DNA from: a virus
Length of the DNA: 37,725 bases
IMG/VR virus record: IMGVR_UViG_3300035698_009674
Location: 1 to 37,725 of that record
Strand: one strand, 5' to 3'
The position numbers and the translations under genes are program-made. Of the stretch, positions 15,520 to 24,052 are shown one piece after another. Numbering within the stretch: the stretch's first letter is position 1; the number at the start of each line of letters is the position of its first letter. Under the pieces are notes generated by a model. That model saw nothing but the letters and a program-made list of their open reading frames with translations, had not been told where the DNA came from and did no database searches.

Positions 15520-16419
15520 TTACTCCCTGTCGCCCTCAACCAATCCCGCCATGTCATTGATCCAATCCACAGCCTCGATCATCCCGCGCAGATCATCATC
15601 ACTGATCTCCTCGTTCTTGATCCGCTTGCCCATGACCTTCGCGAGTCGGAATCCCATCCCCTTCTCACCGTCCCAGCAACGGACGTCCTTGCCCTTCTTG
15701 CGAGCGGCCCGCCCACACGGATGCTTGGTCGACGCAAAGTTGACTACCGTGTCACCCTTCTTCGACTTCTTAGCACCTGTATACTTGAGCTTCGTCTTAC
15801 CCACCGCAAAGGATCCTCCGCCCTCGCCATCGATATTTTTCGCGCTCGAAAACTTGCCAGTCTTAAAGTGGTGGAACGGGTTGCCCTTCGTGCGCCCCTT
15901 CGGAGCGCCAGACACCTTCGTTCTCTCGACAAGGATCAGGTCCAGATCGTGCACCAATGACTCCATCGCCTCGTCGTTCTCTTCCGTGTCATCGATGTAA
16001 TCATAGTACGCCAGCAAGGTCGCCTGGATGACCTCCGGCTTGTTGATCATGACGCTTGGCGCGATATGGATCGAGAACTGACGCTCGGAGATGTGCATCT
16101 TTACCTCTCCCGGTTCCAGGAGCCCCGTGTTGGTCACGAAGTCGTAAAGTATCTGAGCGTCCATCACGTTCTCGAAATTGAACGCGATCTCGGAATCTGA
16201 TTCCTTGCCCTGCCACGGATGAAGAGTCTTTTTGTCCTTCATGTCGACCAACGGAGTCAGCGTCATCGACTGAGCCAGGTTGTTCTCAATGAGCTGCTTC
16301 GCGCGCGCACGCAGGACAGTATCATCCCTCGGATCCAGACCCAGAAGCACACGCTCCTCATCGGTCAAAATCCCGTCGACCTTTTTGGCCATCTCCTTGA
16401 GTTCTTTCATGTCCAACAT
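15520..16419 (-). CDS. Hypothetical protein (299 aa)
   Basis: The N-terminus is helical (MLDMKELKEMAKKVDGIL). Residues about 70-150 include a FNFENVMDAQILYDFV segment and SERQFSIHIAPSVMIN, then an acidic patch. The middle is rich in Lys and Gly with HPCGRAARKKGKDVRCWDG. The C-terminus is acidic. The arrangement resembles no family I can name. The ribosome site AAGGAG lies directly after palindrome copy 4; the start is the ATG at 16419, or the ATG three codons later. Confidence 0.65.
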   Translation of the reverse strand: MLDMKELKEMAKKVDGILTDEERVLLGLDPRDDTVLRARAKQLIENNLAQSMTLTPLVDMKDKKTLHPWQGKESDSEIAFNFENVMDAQILYDFVTNTGLLEPGEVKMHISERQFSIHIAPSVMINKPEVIQATLLAYYDYIDDTEENDEAMESLVHDLDLILVERTKVSGAPKGRTKGNPFHHFKTGKFSSAKNIDGEGGGSFAVGKTKLKYTGAKKSKKGDTVVNFASTKHPCGRAARKKGKDVRCWDGEKGMGFRLAKVMGKRIKNEEISDDDLRGMIEAVDWINDMAGLVEGDRE

Positions 16420-16434
16420 TCGTATTTTCTCCTT

Positions 16435-16450
16435 GCGAACTGGAGTTCGC
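16435..16450. repeat. 16-bp palindrome, copy 4 (GCGAACTGGAGTTCGC)
   Basis: Intergenic and overlapping the last base of the upstream stop codon; its near edge is 16 bases upstream of the ATG at 16419. Identical in sequence to copy 1. Confidence 0.85.
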
Positions 16451-17169
16451 TACTCTGCAAAGAATCCAACAGGGGCCTGTAACTGCCTTGCTTTTTCTTC
16501 CATGTCCCCCTCGATCGCCTCGGCGTTCGCCCACATCGCATCACCGTCCATCGCGAACCCACCCATCGCCGACGGCTTCTCGGCGTACTTCATGCGAATA
16601 ACCGCCAGCATCTTCATCGCCATCGCCAGGGCATAATTGCGAAAAACTCGCACTTCATAATTGGTCATGTAATCCATCAACATCGTCGTTGAGATATAGG
16701 TAATCAAAACACGAGCGCCAGCGGATGGCCTCGGCGAAATAACCACAGATCGCTTCGCACGATCCCAATCCCAATCCTTATCAGAAGACACAATCTGCTT
16801 CGCCATCTCCCGATACTGCATATACTGCACCAGAGAAGATAGCCCCTCTCCACCACCCCCATAGATGAAGGTGTACGGATTGATGTCCACGTCGGCCCAG
16901 GAAAACAAATTAGTAAAGCTCTCCGTCGATGACTCAAAAACAACATCTACCACGGAATCAATGTCAGGAGCAATCAACGCCTCGGCGTACTCCGTCGAAT
17001 CGGTGAGCGTAAACAACACACTCTTGCACTGCCCCACCCACATTTGCCACCATTCCTTGGCGTCTCGAACCGCATCGTCAAGTTGCTCATCGGTCAATTC
17101 AACCTTGACGACACCCTTTCCGAGACGTCGACAAATCCACTCCTTGACCTGTGCTTCCGTGAATCGCAC
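16450..17169 (-). CDS. Putative neck protein (239 aa, GTG start)
   Basis: The start codon is GTG at 17169 with AGGAG six to seven bases upstream. N-terminal helices (ELTDEQLDDAVRDAKEWWQMW) are followed by a strand region (SVVDVVFES) and a helix-rich C-terminus with Met/Ala-rich NYALAMAMKMLAVIRMKYA. The helical DDA...WW pattern fits head-completion or adaptor proteins (the role of T4 gp13) found just after the capsid gene. This assignment rests on layout and position only. Confidence 0.6.
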   Translation of the reverse strand: MRFTEAQVKEWICRRLGKGVVKVELTDEQLDDAVRDAKEWWQMWVGQCKSVLFTLTDSTEYAEALIAPDIDSVVDVVFESSTESFTNLFSWADVDINPYTFIYGGGGEGLSSLVQYMQYREMAKQIVSSDKDWDWDRAKRSVVISPRPSAGARVLITYISTTMLMDYMTNYEVRVFRNYALAMAMKMLAVIRMKYAEKPSAMGGFAMDGDAMWANAEAIEGDMEEKARQLQAPVGFFAE

Positions 17170-17172
17170 GGG

Positions 17173-17883
17173 CTACTCCTTCTTCGTGGGCTTTTTACCC
17201 GTAAGAACCTCAAACAAGGCATCACTGATTTTCTGCACCAACCCGAAAACCTCAGTTTCTGCAATTCCCGTCCGCTTCAAAGCCTTGAGCGCCGCGTCAG
17301 AGCACTCTCTAATCACTCCATTCAGCTGCCCCTCGTCCATGTCCTTTGTCGAAATGATAGCCTGCTTGATGTCATCGGGCAACTGATCGGTATCAATAGC
17401 AGAGTCAGGGTCGGCGACGGCATCTTTCTTCTTCTCGTCGTCCTTCTTTCCTGGCTTTTCATCGTCCTTCTTGTCGCCAGAATCGCCACCCTTCTTCCCC
17501 TTCTCGCCGTCCTTGTCCTTGTAATCATCGTCGGTAGCTTTGGGATCGAGTGGCTTCGCCCCAGTCTCCCCAGGGGTCGGATCTCCCGCCTCTCCCATGT
17601 CGATCAGCTTCTTCTGCACCCTTGAGTCCAGAGACATATCGTTCAGCTGATCCTTCACCACCGTAGGGGGAGGCCCCTCCAGCGACGCAAAGAGATACAG
17701 ATTCTCTGCGTAAAACTTAGTGTCTCCGGTGGACTCCCGCACGATCAACCCGAACGGCATGACCGACATCACATGCCCAGTCGTAATGACGGAGCCCATT
17801 TTGGTCCTGACCTCGACACCCTCTTCGTCTCCAAATTTACCAGCAGGGATCGTGTTGTCCAACCGATTCTCGTGCTCCAACAT
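17173..17883 (-). CDS. Hypothetical protein with charged linker (236 aa)
   Basis: The N-terminal 85 residues form a small beta domain (VEVRTKMGSVITTGHVMSV, GLIVRESTGDTKFY). A long Lys/Asp/Gly linker follows (about 115-160, with repeated KKDDEK units), then a helical C-terminal domain (DIKQAIISTKDMDEGQL, VFGLVQKISDALFEVL). No family is recognised. AGGAGATATC lies upstream of the ATG. It lies next to the capsid gene region. Confidence 0.65.
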   Translation of the reverse strand: MLEHENRLDNTIPAGKFGDEEGVEVRTKMGSVITTGHVMSVMPFGLIVRESTGDTKFYAENLYLFASLEGPPPTVVKDQLNDMSLDSRVQKKLIDMGEAGDPTPGETGAKPLDPKATDDDYKDKDGEKGKKGGDSGDKKDDEKPGKKDDEKKKDAVADPDSAIDTDQLPDDIKQAIISTKDMDEGQLNGVIRECSDAALKALKRTGIAETEVFGLVQKISDALFEVLTGKKPTKKE

Positions 17884-17891
17884 GATATCTC

Positions 17892-18560
17892 CTAGCGATG
17901 CTTGTCATTGATGTGATCGATCATCCCGTTTTCTGTCTTGAGAATCTTCTTGTCTCCCGCTGCAAGACAAAGAAGACAACGGAATCGACCATCGTCCAAT
18001 TCCTCGTACTCGGGCTCTTCTTCCTCCTCGGGATCGTCGCCAGAAGGCTCGACGTCGCCCTCCTGCTCATCGTCGACCACTTCACCCTCTGGCTCCTCAC
18101 CCTCGGACTCATCGGGCTCCTCAACCGCCTCTGGATCGGCAGTCGCCAACTCCTCCTCGGTAGCTCCCTCGACAACCTCGACAACGGGCTCTTCGGCTGG
18201 CTCCTCTGGCTCATCGGGCTTATCAGATTTTTCAACCTCAACGGGCTCAACGGAAGTCTCGGGTATCTCCGGCTCCTCGGGTATCTCCGGGACTTCAGGT
18301 GTCTCTGGAACTTCAGGTGTCTCTGGAACTTCTTCCGCAACCTTCACAGCCTTGGGCTTTATTTCGACGATAAACCTGGCTTCAACCGTGGCGCTCATGT
18401 CGATGTTCTCGTCAACCTCTGTGATCTTGCCTGGGGTGAACGGGACCGTCACCAGCATCGTCACGTTGGGCTGTGTCCCCGGACGGACATCAAGCCGTGT
18501 TCCGATATGGGTACAGCGTTTGGTCTGCCGACGTGTCAGCATATATTTTTTTTTCAACAT
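17892..18560 (-). CDS. Pro/Glu-repeat protein with C-terminal zinc finger (222 aa)
   Basis: The start is the ATG at 18560 (AAGGAG upstream); the longer frame to 18623 would read through the terminator hairpin. Residues about 25-75 form a beta region (TRLDVRPGTQPNVTMLV). A Pro/Glu/Val low-complexity stretch follows with PEVPET repeats, then a Glu/Asp-rich region. The last 30 residues contain C-L-L-C and an H-x3-4-H spacing (MIDHINDKH), like a C2H2 finger. It may be a capsid accessory or surface protein; there is no direct proof. Confidence 0.7.
   Translation of the reverse strand: MLKKKYMLTRRQTKRCTHIGTRLDVRPGTQPNVTMLVTVPFTPGKITEVDENIDMSATVEARFIVEIKPKAVKVAEEVPETPEVPETPEVPEIPEEPEIPETSVEPVEVEKSDKPDEPEEPAEEPVVEVVEGATEEELATADPEAVEEPDESEGEEPEGEVVDDEQEGDVEPSGDDPEEEEEPEYEELDDGRFRCLLCLAAGDKKILKTENGMIDHINDKHR
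18256..18330 (-). repeat. Tandem 18-nt repeats encoding PEVPET-type units
   Basis: Two near-identical 18-base units (18291-18308 and 18309-18326) and diverged flanking copies encode the Pro-Glu-Val-Pro-Glu-Thr repeat. Such arrays change length by slippage. Confidence 0.7.
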
Positions 18561-18575
18561 GAAAAATTCTCCTTC

Positions 18576-18615
18576 AAAAAAAGAGGCCGAGCCGGTTACT
18601 ACCGACCCGGCCTCT
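18576..18615 (-). terminator. Intrinsic terminator after the major capsid gene
   Basis: On the minus strand an AGAGGCCG arm pairs with CGGCCTCT and the helix continues to about 15 pairs with two G-U wobbles, closed by an AGTA loop. Seven T residues follow directly. It lies 40 bases after the capsid stop and just before the next start, so it should end or weaken the capsid transcript. Confidence 0.85.
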
Positions 18616-18655
18616 GGGTTCATGCGCCTATCCGACGCCCTGTATCAACCCCTGA

Positions 18656-20275
18656 CTACAGGGTCGTGGTCACAGATGGCAATCCAGTTACCGTGATCAC
18701 GCCGTAGTACTCGTTACGCAACATGCGAGTGGCGTACCGAGTCCTCACGCCCTTACGGAACGTGAAGTCATTCGGGTCCAGGAAGGTCGGGGTGACCTGC
18801 AGCGGAATGTACGGAGCGTACACGTAGCCCGCGTCCAGGAAGCTGTTCCCCTTGAGTCCTACCAAGATCTGGTTGGGCTGCATGTAGGGGTCCTGGTAAA
18901 CGGCGTACTTGCGGAGCAGCGTACCGATCCGCATGATGCCGTAGTTCGCCATGACAGGGCCATAGCTCGGGGACTGCACGTTCGACTCGATGCTCGCGTA
19001 GTCACCGTGTGTGGACAGCTGGTCCAGCAACCCACCAACGTCAGGAGACACGACGATGAAATTGGCCGGTGCGCGGCCAGAGGTCGTGTGAATCTTCGAC
19101 GCTACTGCGCTGATCTGCGTGACCAAATGGCGGATGCTCTCCAGCTCTCCGGGGATGCCTGGAGCGTAGGTGTACGCGATCGAGTGCGCAGCACCATTGA
19201 TGAGGTCAGTGATGATCTCACGGTCCACTTCCAGCATCACCTCATTCGAGAAGGTGCTGACAAGCTCTGCCTCGGCGTCGATGCCGTGCAGGGAACGAAG
19301 GTCATCCACCGCTTCCACCGTCCAGCGAGCCTTGAGCTTACGGCTCTCAGCCTTGACGGTGTGCAGCGCGATATCCAAGCTGATGCTCGGAATCTCTGCG
19401 CCATCGGTGTACCCGACCAACTCCCAGTTCACGAAGTACTGGAAGTAAATGACGGTATTGGCCCAGAAGTCCGACGCGCCAGCCGCAGATCCGAGTGGCG
19501 TGATCGCCCAGTTGCCCGTGGCGACAGCGAACGTTCCGACGTCGTTGCCGTTGATGTCGTCGATCAGATGCCCTGCAGCGTCCAGCGTGGCCTCAACTTC
19601 TACCGCTACAAGAGCAGCGTCCGCATCGGCGATACGGTAGAACGCCTTCACGTAGAAGGTGCGCTGAGCGTCGACAGCGGGAGTCCTGATCGGATTCCAC
19701 TCTGTCACCGCGCAGTTTGCCGAGCCCTGGTTCAGGGTGGCCGAGGCCGCGCCAGTGTCTGTGCAGGCCGCGTCGTAATCTACAAACTCCGAACTGTAGT
19801 ACTTCGCGAAGTTCTGGTTGATGTTGTCATCTTCCGCCAGCGCACCCGTGTAAGCCATGTCGGTCGGATCGTCAGTGACGCCGCCCTGCGGAATCTTCGT
19901 TCCCTTGCGACCGTCGTACTTCTTCTCATAAAAGAAGATTCCACCGATCGGCTGGGTCATCGGCTGAACCGATACGAGCTGGTTGGCGATCAGGTTGGGG
20001 AACACCCTCCGCAGGATCGGGAACACGAACTTCGTGAACGAACCTGCATTGGTGCTCAGGGTATCCTCGTGGAAAGACTTGATGTGTTCCATCTCGTTTT
20101 CCAGGAGGATCGCTGTGGCCTTCTTGGTGTAGCCACGGTCATGCTTGACAGGGATCCCTTCAAGCAGCTCTCCCCACTTGCCAACGCATGCGGCGGAATA
20201 GCTCTCGTCGTGAATCGTCTTCGGGCCTGCCTGCTCCAGGAGAGCCCTTGCTTCTGTACTTTCGTTGTCCATCAT
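18656..20275 (-). CDS. Major capsid protein (T4 gp23-like)
   Basis: The 539 residues are close to T4 gp23 (521). The diagnostic N-terminal part includes FTKFVFPILRRVFPNL, NQLVSVQPMTQPIGGIFFYE and ESRKLKARWTVEAVDDLRSLHG. The later part has TSGRAPANFIVVSPDVGGLL and YAPYIPLQVTPTFLDPNDF. It builds the icosahedral head shell with an HK97-type fold. It follows the protease-scaffold gene, as in T4, and is followed by a strong terminator. The ribosome site AGGAG favours the second of two adjacent ATGs (20272). Proteolytic trimming by the upstream protease is likely but the site is not obvious. Confidence 0.93.
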   Translation of the reverse strand: MMDNESTEARALLEQAGPKTIHDESYSAACVGKWGELLEGIPVKHDRGYTKKATAILLENEMEHIKSFHEDTLSTNAGSFTKFVFPILRRVFPNLIANQLVSVQPMTQPIGGIFFYEKKYDGRKGTKIPQGGVTDDPTDMAYTGALAEDDNINQNFAKYYSSEFVDYDAACTDTGAASATLNQGSANCAVTEWNPIRTPAVDAQRTFYVKAFYRIADADAALVAVEVEATLDAAGHLIDDINGNDVGTFAVATGNWAITPLGSAAGASDFWANTVIYFQYFVNWELVGYTDGAEIPSISLDIALHTVKAESRKLKARWTVEAVDDLRSLHGIDAEAELVSTFSNEVMLEVDREIITDLINGAAHSIAYTYAPGIPGELESIRHLVTQISAVASKIHTTSGRAPANFIVVSPDVGGLLDQLSTHGDYASIESNVQSPSYGPVMANYGIMRIGTLLRKYAVYQDPYMQPNQILVGLKGNSFLDAGYVYAPYIPLQVTPTFLDPNDFTFRKGVRTRYATRMLRNEYYGVITVTGLPSVTTTL

Positions 20276-20301
20276 TTACTCCTCAGTCGTGGTTGTGACG
20301 G

Positions 20302-21939
20302 CTACTCGTTAATAAGTCCCGCCAATCGCTTCATGTAGCTCATGTCGTTACCCAGATCATCAGTCTTGCGACCCTTGACCCGAGCACCTTCATTGCCTTC
20401 ACTCAGCACTTCCTTCTCCTGCCGCTCACCCGTGCCACGCTGTAAATCTTTACGCGCTGCCGCGAGTCGCTGCTCGGAGACATCCCGAATTCCCTGCTCC
20501 ATCACCATCTTGTCAACCACGGCCTCGGAGGTAACGTCCTCCATGAGACCCAACAACTTTCTACCATTTGCCAATCCTACAACCTTGTCATGCTTGTAAG
20601 CCTCGATCTCGCTCTTATTCTGAGCCTCCTCGGATTCCTCCAGGGCTTTGGCGATATCTGTCTCGGCTTTTTTCGCACGGCTCTCAGCATCCTCTCGCTG
20701 AGCATCTGCCTCCATCCCAACATCTACAGCCTTCTTCAATTTAACGTTCAGCGATTCCACCCTCTCAGTGAGGAGGGACACCTTTTCGTTCATCGCCGCA
20801 TTCTGCTCTCGCAGCTCGGCCTCTTCCTTGGATACCATATCCTCGTCGGCCCGCTCGGGCAGATCCGAAAGGATCGCCGCAAGCTTCTCCTTGGCGTCGT
20901 CAACATCGGAGAACTTGTGTTTTGCCACCAGCTTCCTGATCGATTCCGCCATCGGATGACCGCCAATCTCGCGCTCGATGTATTCCATGCACTCGGCCTG
21001 CACCGCGCGCTCTTCGTTTTTCTCTGCCGCATCCTTGGCCTCGGATACCTCAAGGTCCTTTGCCTTGGCAGCATCCAACACCGCCTTCTCGTCCGCGTCT
21101 GCACGGAACGGAGCAACCATCTCCCAGATGGCTGCCAGCATCGCCTTTGATCCGCCAATCTCAGGATCGGATTCGAACTCCTCCCGCAGGTCACTCGCAA
21201 GCTCCTCCTTGGCCTCCAACAGGCTCTCTACAAGCTGCTTCTCGAAAGACTCGGACATTGCCTCGCGAACACGATCCTCGGCCTCCTTGACCGCCTCGTC
21301 GACGCCCTTGTTGACCTTGAGCTTCGCCTTCTCGATTGCATCCTCTTGCAAGGTGGCTGCAACCCCAGGGAACTCATTCAGGAACAACTGCGCGATGTCC
21401 GGCTGGTCACTGTCGACATCCTCTGTGAAGATGTTCGGGAACGCCGTCTTGATTGCAGGATCGGCAACGAAGTCCCAGGTCTTCAACACGAAGTCATCCT
21501 GGACAACCTCGCCCTCAACCTTGGAATCGGTCGATGTGCGCGTGGACCCATACCCCCGAGAAGAAATGCCGATCTGCACTTTCGACTCGATCAGGGCCTT
21601 GAGAGTCTTGCCCTCTGGGGTATTAAGGATCTCGCACTCGCCAACGATAATGCCATCCTTGATCTTGAGATTGGTGATGAGGTGCGAAACACGCTTCAGG
21701 GAAGTCTTGCCATCGGTCGGATGGTCCAGCTCCCCCAACACCCTTCGGTTTGAAAGATCCTCCGAAAGACGATCAATCTCGCGCGTCATCAACTCTTCCC
21801 TGTAGATACGACCGTTTTGAGTTGCCACACCAACCCGTCCAAACTCTCCACGTGCAAAGAGCTTTTTGACACCATCAGCACCTACCGCTTCGGTAAGTGT
21901 AAGATTCACAGGATTTGATTCGATCAACAGATTCGGCAT
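20302..21939 (-). CDS. Prohead protease fused to scaffold (gp21 plus gp22 type, 545 aa)
   Basis: Residues about 25-165 match the T4 gp21-type prohead protease: GEFGRVGVATQNGRIYREEL, then RRVLGELDHPTDG with the likely catalytic His at 73, and VQIGISSRGYGS with the likely nucleophile Ser at 126 or 127. From about 190 to the end the protein is a long Glu/Lys/Ala-rich coiled coil like scaffold protein gp22. One chain thus seems to supply core and protease. I start at the ATG at 21939 (GAGGGTG upstream). A TTG at 22089 would add 50 residues. It precedes the capsid gene. Confidence 0.85.
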   Translation of the reverse strand: MPNLLIESNPVNLTLTEAVGADGVKKLFARGEFGRVGVATQNGRIYREELMTREIDRLSEDLSNRRVLGELDHPTDGKTSLKRVSHLITNLKIKDGIIVGECEILNTPEGKTLKALIESKVQIGISSRGYGSTRTSTDSKVEGEVVQDDFVLKTWDFVADPAIKTAFPNIFTEDVDSDQPDIAQLFLNEFPGVAATLQEDAIEKAKLKVNKGVDEAVKEAEDRVREAMSESFEKQLVESLLEAKEELASDLREEFESDPEIGGSKAMLAAIWEMVAPFRADADEKAVLDAAKAKDLEVSEAKDAAEKNEERAVQAECMEYIEREIGGHPMAESIRKLVAKHKFSDVDDAKEKLAAILSDLPERADEDMVSKEEAELREQNAAMNEKVSLLTERVESLNVKLKKAVDVGMEADAQREDAESRAKKAETDIAKALEESEEAQNKSEIEAYKHDKVVGLANGRKLLGLMEDVTSEAVVDKMVMEQGIRDVSEQRLAAARKDLQRGTGERQEKEVLSEGNEGARVKGRKTDDLGNDMSYMKRLAGLINE

Positions 21940-22161
21940 TATATCACCCTCTTTTGCCAGTTTTGCCTCGCCACCGACGGATCGATGTTCGTGCAATTGG
22001 GTTCCGATCAAGTTTCCGCTTGGCTTCCGGGGAGACTCGTCTATCCGTCTTTTTCCCATCGGGCCTAGCGGATTTCTTGAGTGACTCAAAACCTACCAAC
22101 TCCTTACGCCCCGACGACGTCCCAGCGCGACGTCGCCACTTTGCCTCGCCGAGACGATTCG
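21940..22161 (-). other. 222-base gap with a basic open frame lacking a normal start
   Basis: One minus frame reads a very basic, protein-like stretch (ESLKKSARPDGKKTDRR, SPEAKRKLDRN) ending in TGA 4 bases before the protease ATG. Only CTG or badly spaced TTG codons could open it. A second frame gives the TTG-started extension of the protease. It could be leader sequence, a small basic gene, or a region reached by frameshift. Confidence 0.4.
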
Positions 22162-23181
22162 TCAGTTTCCCGACATGCCCTCGCCACCGATCTTGTCCAG
22201 GCTCTTATGGATCAGGGAGAGCACCGGCTTGATCTCTGCGATGAACTCGTCCTCGTCCATGACGTCCTCGTCCAGGCGTCCAGCCTCCCATGATGCAGAA
22301 ATATACTCATAGGATTCCTCAAGCACCCGAGTCACAGCCTCGTCCAGGAACTCCTCAGAGAGCAGCTCCAGAATGCCACCTATGCGATCGAGCATCTCGT
22401 CGCGCACGGTAACGCTCTCCATGTTGACATCCTCGACGAGAGATGCCAGCTCCACTGCGAATGTGGACTCTTCCCCTTCGCGACGTGCGGCCCAACGGGA
22501 CGACTTGCGACCGGAAGTCTTGCCCTTGCCCGACTTCGACCAGCGACCCTTTTTGCGCTTCTCCTTGGAGAGCTTGCCAGCACCACCCGCTGCTTTCGCT
22601 GCACGAATGCACCTGCGACCGCTGGGGTCCTTGGAGTCTTTCCTTGTGCCGGGAGGACACTGGAAGGAAGCCTTCTTCGACATGCTGCCCGCTCTCGAAC
22701 GGCGAGTTTTCTTCGCAACAGCCTCGGCAACCAGGAAGTCGACAACTTCCTCGGCACGCTCCTTCAACTCATCGGAAGCATCACCGGGAAGACTCTTCTC
22801 CTTGAGGCCGTCCAGGATTTCCTCGACATCCTCAACCTCCAGGTTTTCAAACTGAAGATCCATGACCGCGTCGAACAGCTCGGCGTTGACGGAGGGAGCG
22901 TTCAAAGGATCGACACCCTCATCCGCACCATCACCGTCGCCCTCGCCATCCTCGTCGTCCTCTTTGCCCTTGGCCTCGTATCCACACTTCGGGCACTTTC
23001 CATCCTTCATCTTGGTTTTGCACTTCGGGCAAAGAGCATCCTCTTCGGCCAACGCAGCACCATCGTCGTCCTCGGTCATTGGCAACCCACCAAGAACCGC
23101 CTGCTCTGCCATGTTGAATCCAGTAAGCCCAAGCCCCTTCATGTCTTCTTCCAGGGAGGTCTTGACGTTTCGTTTTACCAT
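22162..23181 (-). CDS. Putative prohead core protein with zinc ribbon (339 aa)
   Basis: The N-terminus MVKRNVKTSLEEDMKGLGL is amphipathic. Residues 51-66 hold a zinc ribbon (C51-P-K-C54, C63-P-K-C66) followed by an acidic stretch. A basic centre contains a CPPGTRKDSKDPSGRRC motif and many Lys/Ser/Gly. The C-terminal 100 residues are helical. It occupies the place of the small prohead core genes 67/68 between portal and protease in T4, so a core or DNA-binding internal head protein is plausible; no homology to those is visible. GAGGAG lies upstream of the ATG. Confidence 0.65.
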   Translation of the reverse strand: MVKRNVKTSLEEDMKGLGLTGFNMAEQAVLGGLPMTEDDDGAALAEEDALCPKCKTKMKDGKCPKCGYEAKGKEDDEDGEGDGDGADEGVDPLNAPSVNAELFDAVMDLQFENLEVEDVEEILDGLKEKSLPGDASDELKERAEEVVDFLVAEAVAKKTRRSRAGSMSKKASFQCPPGTRKDSKDPSGRRCIRAAKAAGGAGKLSKEKRKKGRWSKSGKGKTSGRKSSRWAARREGEESTFAVELASLVEDVNMESVTVRDEMLDRIGGILELLSEEFLDEAVTRVLEESYEYISASWEAGRLDEDVMDEDEFIAEIKPVLSLIHKSLDKIGGEGMSGN

Positions 23182-23185
23182 TTTC

Positions 23186-24049
23186 CTACTCCTCGCTGTT
23201 GTTGTGCTGTGACCGGGTTTTTATGTACGCCGTCACAACAGCCATTGTTTTTGCTCGCTCAGCCAGCCTGTCATGTGCTTCCGCCATACGCCCGACATCT
23301 TCGGTTCGCATCAACTTTTCGGCCTTGCTGAGCAAGCCACCTATGGCCTGCGCTTCAACTTTCAACGATTCGCAGATAGCACGAAAAAACTCATCTCGAT
23401 CTTGATCAAACACCATCTGAGAGCATTCGTCAACCATCTCCGTTACAAGGCTGGTGACGAGAGTCAACGCTTCACGCAATTCTTTCTCGAATTTGTAAAC
23501 TTTAGATGATGCTATTTTTGCAAACTTTGTGGTGGAGAAAAGAGCCTCAATCTCGCGGATATTCCCATACATAGCGGTTCGGACCTTCTCCTGGTTCGCC
23601 TCGTACATGTTGAACCACACGGAAGATTCGATGGCCTCATCAATCTGCCCGATAATATCCGACACCCAATAAATCTCATCCCTGGACAGAAGCTGCGTAA
23701 CCTCGCGAACTTGAGTTCGCGGTACTTTTTTACCCGATACCATGGATTCCACGATCGATTTCAGACCACCCGCGACGAAACACGGGATGTTCTCATCCTC
23801 AATAACCGGAATTTCCTTCGTCGGTTTTGCGGTGACGCCGGTCACCTCGCCACCCTCTACGGTGTACTTTATTTTAAGCACCTGCCCATCGCCATCTACA
23901 GCGTAGGCATGGCCTGGGTGCGTAGCGAGAACGCGAACGGGGGAATCCCCAAAATGCTCAGCGATCGCGCCTTTTACAACCAACGCCTGGTGTTCCAAGC
24001 TGCCTGTGAATTTCTTATCGATTGCAGAACCTTGGATATACATCATCAA
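23186..24049 (-). CDS. Hypothetical protein of the head module (287 aa)
   Basis: An N-terminal beta region (VRVLATHPGHAYAVDGDGQV, IKYTVEGGEVTGV) is followed by a long helical part (about 120-280) with KFEKELREALTLVTSLV and SLKVEAQAIGGLLSKAEKL. It lies between portal and core/protease genes, so a portal-associated or core function is plausible. Three ATGs in a row open it; the middle one (24046) is best spaced from AGGGG. Palindrome copy 5 lies inside. Confidence 0.65.
   Translation of the reverse strand: MMMYIQGSAIDKKFTGSLEHQALVVKGAIAEHFGDSPVRVLATHPGHAYAVDGDGQVLKIKYTVEGGEVTGVTAKPTKEIPVIEDENIPCFVAGGLKSIVESMVSGKKVPRTQVREVTQLLSRDEIYWVSDIIGQIDEAIESSVWFNMYEANQEKVRTAMYGNIREIEALFSTTKFAKIASSKVYKFEKELREALTLVTSLVTEMVDECSQMVFDQDRDEFFRAICESLKVEAQAIGGLLSKAEKLMRTEDVGRMAEAHDRLAERAKTMAVVTAYIKTRSQHNNSEE
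23705..23720. repeat. 16-bp palindrome, copy 5 (GCGAACTTGAGTTCGC), inside a gene
   Basis: A perfect palindrome in the coding sequence of the 287-residue protein, encoding R-T-Q-V-R. This is a different reading frame from that of copies 3 and 7. Confidence 0.8.
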
Positions 24050-24052
24050 CCC

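Noticed and set aside
17938-18696. Plus-strand Ser/Gly-rich frame of 252 codons
   Set aside because: Mirror of the Glu/Pro/Asp-rich minus-strand gene; the low complexity is a by-product of that.
19800-19813. ACTTCGCGAAGT palindrome in the capsid gene
   Set aside because: Single copy, unrelated to the repeated element, and explained by coding sequence.
19007-20338. Plus-strand open frame of 443 codons
   Set aside because: Shadow of the major capsid gene.
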